Source of the DNA: Pseudooceanicola lipolyticus
GTDB lineage: Bacteria > Pseudomonadota > Alphaproteobacteria > Rhodobacterales > Rhodobacteraceae
DNA length: 64,000 nt
Direction: 5' to 3'
NCBI RefSeq assembly: GCF_002786325.1
Contig: NZ_PGTB01000001.1
Span: 186,001-250,000, forward strand
In this document: positions 58,589 through 64,000 of the stretch, piece after piece
How positions within the stretch are numbered: the first letter of the stretch is position 1
How the letters are laid out: every line of letters starts with the position of its first letter
Notes under the pieces: model-generated
The model's input: the letters and a program-made list of their open reading frames with translations, nothing else
Told to the model about the DNA's origin: nothing
Database searches by the model: none
Program-made: the position numbers and the translations under genes

Positions 58589-58638
58589 ACTTCCTCCTAC
58601 GCGCCCTTTTTGCTGAAATCCCAAGCGCTCTTCCTGAA

Positions 58639-58702
58639 TTATTGATCAATAAATGTGCACCAATGGCACAGATCAGGAAGATTGTACGATTCCATGTATA
58701 CA
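58639..58702. promoter_or_regulatory. Palindromes in the divergent gntR/SDR promoter
   Basis: Two perfect palindromes: TTATTGATCAATAA (58639-58652), and TGTATACA (58695-58702). The second matches the core of operators commonly bound by FCD-type GntR regulators. They lie between the regulator and the SDR start, so they are candidate operators; binding is inferred. Confidence 0.55.
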
Positions 58703-58798
58703 CAGCGCGTGCAGCGTGTCGACTTACTCCTCAATAACTGAAGAACGCTGCGCCGCATAGCATTTCGCGAGAGGCGCAGCACCAAACGAGGATTTCCC

Positions 58799-59581
58799 AT
58801 GGATCTCGAGCTTCGCGACAAGCGCGTTCTCATCACCGGAGCATCGCAGGGCATCGGCGAAGGCATTGCCGAAGTCTTTGCCGAAGAAGGGGCAATCCTG
58901 CACCTGACCGCCCGCAGCGCCGACAAGCTGGAGGCCATCGCGGACCGTCTGCGCAAGGCTCATGGCACCGAAGTGTCCGTCTACCCGATGGACCTGACCG
59001 GCGGAGCCGCGCCGATCGCGCTGGCAGAACAGGTGGGCGAAATCGACATTCTCATCAACAACGCGGGCGTCATTCCCGGCGGCAACCTTTGGTCGACCGA
59101 TGATGCCGCCTGGCGTGAGAACTGGGACTTGAAGGTGTTTGGCTATATCAACATGTGCCGTGTCTTCTATGAGAAGATGAAGCGTGCCGGCGGTGGTGTC
59201 ATCATCAACGATATCGGCAACGCAGGTGAGAATTTCGACCCCGATTACATCGCGGGCACCACGGGCAATGCCAGCCTCATGGCCTTCACCAAGGCGCTGG
59301 GTGGCCGGGCGCTGGACGACAACATCCGCGTGGTCGGCGTGAACCCGGGCCCAGTGGACACCGGCCGGATCTACAAGCTCCTCAAGCGCCGCGCCATCGA
59401 CTGGTACGGCGACGAGAGCCGCTGGGAAGAACTGCTTAACACCTATCCGCTCAAGCGCCCTGCAAAGGTGCGCGAGATTGCCGACCTGATGGCGTTCCTG
59501 GCCTCCGATCGTTCGGGCTACACCACCGGCGCGATATTCACCGTCGATGGCGGTATCACCTCCCGGGCCTCGATCATCTGA
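58799..59581 (+). CDS. SDR-family protein with non-canonical active site
   Basis: 260 residues of the short-chain dehydrogenase fold. The nucleotide motif is VLITGASQGIGEGIAEV, and the DILINNAGVIPGG and RVVGVNPGPVDTGRI motifs are present. The active site is unusual. Tyr150 is kept (DYIAGTTGNA), but the residue four later is Thr154 instead of Lys, and the position for the catalytic Ser is Asn137 (IINDIGNAG). As I recall, one annotated SDR subgroup shares this pattern. It may bind NAD(P) with altered chemistry. First gene of an operon; its stop overlaps the ALDH start. Confidence 0.87.
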   Translation: MDLELRDKRVLITGASQGIGEGIAEVFAEEGAILHLTARSADKLEAIADRLRKAHGTEVSVYPMDLTGGAAPIALAEQVGEIDILINNAGVIPGGNLWSTDDAAWRENWDLKVFGYINMCRVFYEKMKRAGGGVIINDIGNAGENFDPDYIAGTTGNASLMAFTKALGGRALDDNIRVVGVNPGPVDTGRIYKLLKRRAIDWYGDESRWEELLNTYPLKRPAKVREIADLMAFLASDRSGYTTGAIFTVDGGITSRASII

Positions 59582-61110
59582 TGACCGGTACCGTCGGCAC
59601 TTTCCGCCCCATCCTGGATCCAGCGCCCGCTCAAGCCTTTCCGCTGCACTATGGCGGCTGCTGGCGAGATGGCGTTTCTGGTGCACGCCGCGCGGTGCGC
59701 CGCCCGGCCACCGGGGCCGAGGGCTGGAGCGTGGCCGAGGCCGCGGCCGAGGATGTCGACGCGGCCTGCGCCTCTGCGGCCAACTCCTTTCCCGACTGGG
59801 CCGCGCTCGACAGTGACGAGCGTGGCCGTCTTCTTTTGGCGCTGGCGGGGATCCTGCGGGAGCGGATGTCGGACCTCGCGGCACTGGAAGCGGCCGTCAC
59901 CGGCCGACCGATCCGCGAGATGCGCGCCCAGATGGGCCGCATCCCCGAGTGGTTGGAATATTTTGCCGGCATCGCGCAAGGCCTGGAAGGGGGTTCGAAC
60001 CAAGTGAAGGGTGGGTTTCTGACCTATACCCGGTACCGCCCCTACGGCGTCTGTGCGTTGCTGACGCCTTGGAACCATCCGATCCTCATCCTGGTCAAGA
60101 AGCTTGCCGCGGCGCTTGCCGCTGGCAACACGGTGGTGGTGAAACCCTCGGAGTTGGCTCCTGTCACGCCGCTCTTTCTGGCGGAATGGGCCAAAGAGGC
60201 CGGCTTTCCGGACGGCGTCATCAATGTCGTCACCGGGGGCGCCGAAGCCGGGGCCGCGCTGGTGGCCAACGCGCATGTCGCCCATATCGACCTGACCGGC
60301 GGCACCAAAACCGGCAAGATCGTCGCCAAGGCCGCGGCCGAGCGCCTGGTACCCTGCACGCTGGAACTGGGCGGCAAGACCCCCGTTGTGATTTTCGACA
60401 GCGCCGAGCTGGACGAGGCCGTTGCCGGTGCGCTGTTTGCGGGCTTCGTGGCGGCGGGCCAAACCTGTGTGTCGGGAAGCCGTTTCCTGGTGCAGCGCGG
60501 GGTCTACGACGCCTTCGTCGAAAAGCTCGCCGACCGGGTGAAGGCCCTTAGACAGGGCAACCCGGCACTGGTCGAAACCGACATCGGCCCGGTGATCTCT
60601 GCCGCCGCGCGTGACCGTTGCTTGGGCTTCATCGAAGAGGCGAAAGCCACCGAGGCGCGGTTGGTGGCGGGCGGTGTGCTGCCCGATCTGCCCGCAGATA
60701 TAAACGGCGGGTTTTTCGTCCCGCCCACGGTTTTCGCCGACGTCGCGCCCGACAACACGCTCTTTCGGGACGAAATCTTCGGCCCGGTGGTCTCAATCAC
60801 GCCCTTCGACACTGAAGAGGAGGCGGTGCAGCTTGCCAATGACGGTCCCTACGCGCTCGGCGCCTCGGTTTGGACCCGAAATATCCTGTTGGCACATCGC
60901 GTGGTTGGTCGGCTCAGGGCAGGCGTCGTCTGGATCAACGACCACCACAAGAACGACCCGCGCTCGATCTGGGGCGGTTCGGGCGCGAGCGGCTATGGCC
61001 ACGAAAACGGCTGGGACGCTCTGAAGGGCTATCTCGTCAAGGGTTCGGTCACCGTCCGCACCACCGACGAGTTCGGCGACTGGTTCGCCGGAGGCAGTCG
61101 CTATGGTTGA
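59581..61110 (+). CDS. Aldehyde dehydrogenase (NAD(P)+-dependent)
   Basis: 509 residues. Oxyanion Asn165 (LLTPWNHPIL), catalytic Glu262 (CTLELGGKTPVV) and Cys296 (AAGQTCVSGSR) are all present. The cofactor loop is VVVKPSELAPVTP, and HIDLTGGTKTGK is the second nucleotide motif. The C-terminal NDHHKNDPRSIWGGSGASGYG is ALDH-typical. Oxidises an aldehyde to the acid. With the SDR it could process an alcohol or aldehyde delivered by the adjacent importer. Confidence 0.93.
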   Translation: MTGTVGTFRPILDPAPAQAFPLHYGGCWRDGVSGARRAVRRPATGAEGWSVAEAAAEDVDAACASAANSFPDWAALDSDERGRLLLALAGILRERMSDLAALEAAVTGRPIREMRAQMGRIPEWLEYFAGIAQGLEGGSNQVKGGFLTYTRYRPYGVCALLTPWNHPILILVKKLAAALAAGNTVVVKPSELAPVTPLFLAEWAKEAGFPDGVINVVTGGAEAGAALVANAHVAHIDLTGGTKTGKIVAKAAAERLVPCTLELGGKTPVVIFDSAELDEAVAGALFAGFVAAGQTCVSGSRFLVQRGVYDAFVEKLADRVKALRQGNPALVETDIGPVISAAARDRCLGFIEEAKATEARLVAGGVLPDLPADINGGFFVPPTVFADVAPDNTLFRDEIFGPVVSITPFDTEEEAVQLANDGPYALGASVWTRNILLAHRVVGRLRAGVVWINDHHKNDPRSIWGGSGASGYGHENGWDALKGYLVKGSVTVRTTDEFGDWFAGGSRYG

Positions 61111-61885
61111 CGAGCTTTCCGCCGAGATCCGGGACCTGTCGCTGGTTTACAAGGGCCGGCACCAGAACGTGACCGCGCTCTCCGAGGTGAGCCTCAGCAT
61201 GGAACAGGGCGAGTTCGTCTCGCTCATCGGGCCCTCGGGCTGCGGCAAGTCTACGCTGCTTCGGGTCCTCGGCGACCTGCTTTCGCCGAGCGGCGGCACG
61301 GTGACCATCAAGGGCCGTACTCCGCGGGCCGAGCGGCTCGATCGGCGCATCGGCTTTGTCTTTCAGGAAGCCGCGCTACTCGAATGGCGCTCGGTGCTTG
61401 ACAACATCGCCCTGCCGCTCGAGCTGCACGGAGCCCCGCGCAAGCTGCGAGAGGCCAAGGCGCGCGAACTGATCGAGCTGGTGGGGCTCACCGGCTTCGA
61501 GGCCGCATGGCCCCGTCAGCTTTCTGGGGGTATGCGCCAACGTGCCGCGATTGCCCGCGCGCTCTCGACCGAGCCTGACCTGCTGTTGCTCGACGAGCCC
61601 TTCGGCGCACTCGATCAGATCACCCGCGACCGGCTCAACATGGAGCTCGCGCGCATCCACGAGGTCACTGGCGTGTCTGTCGTGCTGGTGACCCACTCGA
61701 TCCGCGAGGCGGTCCTGCTCTCCGATCGCATCGTCGTCATGACCCCGCGACCGGGCCGCATCGAGCGCATCCTCGACGACCCTCTGCCACGACCGCGAAG
61801 CCTTGGGACCCGACTTCTGCCCGAATACGAGGATCTCGTTCGCAACGGCAGCCGGGAGCTCGAAAAGGGCTATGCCAATGTCTGA
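61103..61885 (+). CDS. ABC transporter ATP-binding protein, nitrate/sulfonate/taurine (SsuB) type
   Basis: 260 residues. Walker A GPSGCGKSTLLR, signature LSGGMRQRAAIARAL, Walker B LLLLDEPFGALD, H-loop LVTHSIREA. Ends with the SsuB-type VMTPRPGRI. It overlaps the ALDH stop and the permease start, so the importer and enzymes form one transcript. Confidence 0.93.
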   Translation: MVDELSAEIRDLSLVYKGRHQNVTALSEVSLSMEQGEFVSLIGPSGCGKSTLLRVLGDLLSPSGGTVTIKGRTPRAERLDRRIGFVFQEAALLEWRSVLDNIALPLELHGAPRKLREAKARELIELVGLTGFEAAWPRQLSGGMRQRAAIARALSTEPDLLLLDEPFGALDQITRDRLNMELARIHEVTGVSVVLVTHSIREAVLLSDRIVVMTPRPGRIERILDDPLPRPRSLGTRLLPEYEDLVRNGSRELEKGYANV

Positions 61886-62705
61886 CAGCGCGCTTTCAAT
61901 CCCTGCCGCCCGATCCGGCGCGCCGCTCTCGCACAGGTTGCTCGACATCGGCGAGCGCAGTTGGCCGGCCGTCCTGATCCTCGTGCTCCTGATCGCCGGC
62001 TGGGAATGGGCCTGCACGGCGCTGAACATCAAGCCTTACATCTTGCCCGCACCCTCGGCGATCCTGACCGCGGCGCTGAACGACGTGCCGGGACTGTCGC
62101 GCCATGCAGGCATTACCGCGTGGGAGGCTTTTGCCGGCTTTGTCATCGGCTCTGCGCTCGGGGCAGTTCTGGGCACGGCCTTTGCCTATTCACGCTTTCT
62201 TGCCCGCGGTTTTCTGCCCTTCATCATCGCGGCGAACACCATCCCCGTGGTGGCCATCGCGCCCATCATCATCATCTGGTTCGGCCATGGCATCGGCTCG
62301 AAAATTGCTGTCACCGCCTTTCTTTCGTTCTTCCCGCTGGCGCTGAATATGATGAAAGGGCTGCAGAGCTATGACCGCACCGTCGCGGATGTGTTTCACA
62401 TCGCAGCGGCCTCCCCCCTTCAGTCCTTCTTCAAGATGCGCTTGCCCTCGGCCATGCCCTACGTCTTCGTGGGCCTGAAACTCAATGTCACCTTCTCGGT
62501 CATCGGCGCCATCGTCGCCGAGTTCGTGCAGGCTGACCGGGGCCTGGGCTTCGTCATCATGACGACCTACCGCACCATGGCGATGCCGAAGCTCTGGGCG
62601 GCGATGCTGCTCTCGGCGCTTATGGGCATCCTGTTCTTCCTCCTCGTCGCGATGCTCGAGCGGATCTTCGTCCCCTGGCATGCCTCGATGTCCACCGATC
62701 CATGA
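61878..62705 (+). CDS. ABC transporter permease, SsuC/TauC family
   Basis: About 275 residues; start MSDSALSIPAARSG at 61878 with AAGGG eight bases upstream. Six membrane segments. The coupling loop is VFHIAAASPLQSFFKMRLPSAMPY, and the family segment IPVVAIAPIIIIWFGHG is clear. C-terminal AMPKLWAAMLLSALMGILFF is also SsuC-like. Substrate class follows the NMT1-like binding protein. Confidence 0.92.
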   Translation: MSDSALSIPAARSGAPLSHRLLDIGERSWPAVLILVLLIAGWEWACTALNIKPYILPAPSAILTAALNDVPGLSRHAGITAWEAFAGFVIGSALGAVLGTAFAYSRFLARGFLPFIIAANTIPVVAIAPIIIIWFGHGIGSKIAVTAFLSFFPLALNMMKGLQSYDRTVADVFHIAAASPLQSFFKMRLPSAMPYVFVGLKLNVTFSVIGAIVAEFVQADRGLGFVIMTTYRTMAMPKLWAAMLLSALMGILFFLLVAMLERIFVPWHASMSTDP

Positions 62706-62708
62706 AGA

Positions 62709-62725
62709 CCGGGGAACAACCCCGG
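62709..62725 (+). promoter_or_regulatory. Hairpin before the NMT1-type binding-protein gene
   Basis: CCGGGG (62709-62714), loop AACAA, CCCCGG (62720-62725): a perfect 6-bp stem in the 46-nt gap between permease and binding protein. No T-run, so likely an mRNA processing or stability element. Confidence 0.55.
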
Positions 62726-62751
62726 CCGATCTTACCCAACAAGAGAGAACG

Positions 62752-63744
62752 ATGATGAAAAAGACACTGATCTACGGGCTTGCGCTGGCTGCCGCGCCCC
62801 TCGTGGTACAGGCCGACTCCATGCGGCTCGAATGGGTTATGCAGGGTCAGTTCGCCGGCCCCATCATGGCGCTGGAGAACGGCTGGTACGACGAGGCCGG
62901 CATTGAGATGGAACTGCGCCCCGCCGGCCCTGATATCAAGCCCGCCGTCATGGTGGCAACCGAGGTCGACACCTACGGTATCGGTCATCCCAACCAGATC
63001 ATCTCGGCACGCGCCAACGGTGTTCCGCTGGTGATGGTCAGCCAATGGGGACAGAAGGCTGCCAGCACCTACATCGCCCGCAAGGACGCGGGCATCGAAC
63101 AGCTTGAGGACATTGCCGGTCGCTCGGTGGGCCTTTGGTTCGGCGGTGACGAGCACGAGTTCCTCGCCATGCTCAACAACGCGGGCATCGCGCAGTCCGA
63201 CGTCGACGTGGTGAGCCAGGGCTACGACATTATCTCGTGGCTCAACGGCGACTACGAGGTCATGCAGGTCACCCGTTACAACGAGCTTCAGCTGGTCTAC
63301 GACAACGGCTTCGCGCCAGAGGATCTCGTGTTCTTCGAACCGGGCGACTACGATGCCGCGTTGATTTCAGGCGGTCTCTTCACCACCGAGGAGCAGATCG
63401 CCGAGCATCCAGAGGCTGTGCAGCACGCAGTGAACGCCTCGCTGCGCGGTTGGCAGGCGGCCTTTGCCGATCCCGCCGCTGCCGCCGAAATCATGGTCAA
63501 GTACAACTCCGAACTCGACGTCGAGTTTCAGACCCGTCAGATCGAGGCGATGAAGGACATCGCCTGCGCGGGCCCGACGCTCGACGGCAAATTCGGCAGC
63601 ACCGATCCCGCCGACTACGAGACCGCGCAGACCATCTTGCTGGGCGCCAAGCTGATCGACAGCGAGATCGATCTGTCCCAGGCCTTCACCAACCAGTTCG
63701 TCGACGCCGCGCCTGCCGAGTTCCGCGAGATCGCCTGCAACTGA
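62752..63744 (+). CDS. ABC transporter substrate-binding protein, NMT1/THI5-like
   Basis: About 330 residues. Signal peptide MMKKTLIYGLALAAAPLVVQA with cleavage before DSMRLEW. The NMT1-like core is visible in WVMQGQFAGPIMALENGWYD, AGIEMELRPAGPDIKP, TYGIGHPNQIISARANG and SVGLWFGGDEHEF. NMT1/THI5-like proteins bind pyrimidine precursors, sulfonates or aromatic acids. The mature protein contains few Cys. It is flanked by hairpins on both sides. Confidence 0.9.
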   Translation: MMKKTLIYGLALAAAPLVVQADSMRLEWVMQGQFAGPIMALENGWYDEAGIEMELRPAGPDIKPAVMVATEVDTYGIGHPNQIISARANGVPLVMVSQWGQKAASTYIARKDAGIEQLEDIAGRSVGLWFGGDEHEFLAMLNNAGIAQSDVDVVSQGYDIISWLNGDYEVMQVTRYNELQLVYDNGFAPEDLVFFEPGDYDAALISGGLFTTEEQIAEHPEAVQHAVNASLRGWQAAFADPAAAAEIMVKYNSELDVEFQTRQIEAMKDIACAGPTLDGKFGSTDPADYETAQTILLGAKLIDSEIDLSQAFTNQFVDAAPAEFREIACN

Positions 63745-63752
63745 TCTGAGAT

Positions 63753-63774
63753 CGGGCCGCACACCCGCGGCCCG
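63753..63774 (+). terminator. Hairpin after the NMT1-type binding-protein gene
   Basis: CGGGCCGC (63753-63760), loop ACACCC, GCGGCCCG (63767-63774): a perfect 8-bp stem directly after the stop. No T-run follows, and another gene of the same strand begins at 63793, so it is probably a stabilising or partial terminator hairpin. Confidence 0.6.
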
Positions 63775-63792
63775 CCCCCCACGGAGACTGAC

Positions 63793-64000
63793 ATGAGAGA
63801 GATCCGCATCCGCCTTCTCTGGCACAAGCAGGCCCAGTTCGCGGGCTACCTGCTGGCTGAAGAGCTGGGCCTTGGCAACGATGCCGGGGTTCAGATCGTC
63901 TGCGAGGGGCTGGATTTCTCCTGCAAGCACGTGAACGCGGTGCTGACCGGCCAAACCGAGATGTGCGTGGCGAGCCCTGCGCACCTGTTGGAATCCACGG
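63793..64000 (+). CDS. NMT1-like binding-protein homologue without signal peptide, 3' partial
   Basis: 69 codons are visible to the window edge. The ATG at 63793 (MREIRIRLLWHKQAQFAGYL) starts directly with the first strand of the NMT1 fold (compare MRLEWVMQGQFAGPIMALEN in the preceding gene). There is no signal peptide or lipobox. Further match: TEMCVASPAHLLEST. It may be a cytoplasmic ligand-binding homologue, or a second binding protein whose true start differs. No good upstream start with a leader was found. Confidence 0.8.
   Translation, partial: MREIRIRLLWHKQAQFAGYLLAEELGLGNDAGVQIVCEGLDFSCKHVNAVLTGQTEMCVASPAHLLEST

Noticed and set aside
58661-58690. TGGCAC as a sigma-54 -24 element before the SDR gene
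   Set aside because: The required -12 TTGC element is not at the right distance.

Overview
The window is visibly GC-rich, densely packed DNA with long ATGA-overlapped operons. Its ABC importers, FNR-type boxes, LysR/GntR/AraC regulators and giant RTX proteins suggest a heterotrophic alphaproteobacterium, probably of the Rhodobacterales/Roseobacter type. That taxonomic placement is inference; no rRNA or tRNA gene was seen.

Layout. (1) 1-5.9 kb, + strand: branched-chain-type (Liv) ABC importer followed by a Tm-1-like/UPF0261 protein, a PEP-hydrolase-family TIM-barrel protein and an SRPBCC protein. (2) 6.1-15.1 kb, - strand: peptide-type (Dpp) importer with a fused double ATPase, an alpha/beta hydrolase, a PaiB-like FMN-binding protein, an amidase and an AraC regulator. 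(3) 15.4-16.3 kb: a GhrA-type 2-hydroxyacid dehydrogenase. (4) 16.6-28.9 kb: a complete D-hydantoin catabolic locus. It holds hydantoin racemase, D-hydantoinase, FAD oxidoreductase, DUF1028 protein, amidohydrolase, a polyamine-type (Pot) ABC importer and a LysR regulator, with a divergent N-carbamoyl-D-amino-acid hydrolase and a second DUF1028 protein. A remnant of an IS6-family transposase follows. (5) 29.1-38.2 kb: M20 amidohydrolase and class V aminotransferase divergent from a second Dpp importer, then a LysR regulator. (6) 38.6-52.7 kb: two very large divergent RTX secreted proteins (about 2,948 and 1,643 aa). (7) 53.1-57.6 kb: a CNB-adenylate cyclase, a lipoprotein cytochrome c, a VIT1-type transporter, an APC permease and an NTF2-like protein, with three FNR-type boxes. 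(8) 57.8-64 kb: a GntR regulator divergent from an SDR, an aldehyde dehydrogenase and an NMT1/SsuBC-type importer that runs off the end.

How the genes work together. Most of the window is a mosaic of uptake-plus-hydrolysis modules: five ABC importers, most paired with enzymes that cut amide, ester or imide bonds in the imported compound. The best supported pathway is racemase, then D-hydantoinase, then D-carbamoylase, which turns a 5-substituted hydantoin into a D-amino acid. Two transcription units of this pathway share the same bipartite promoter element (CTATAA, 23 nt, ATTTTTTATTTCA), probably the operator of the embedded LysR protein. The 54-57 kb cluster has FNR-like boxes whose centres lie exactly 41.5 nt from predicted start sites, implying control by low oxygen or nitric oxide.
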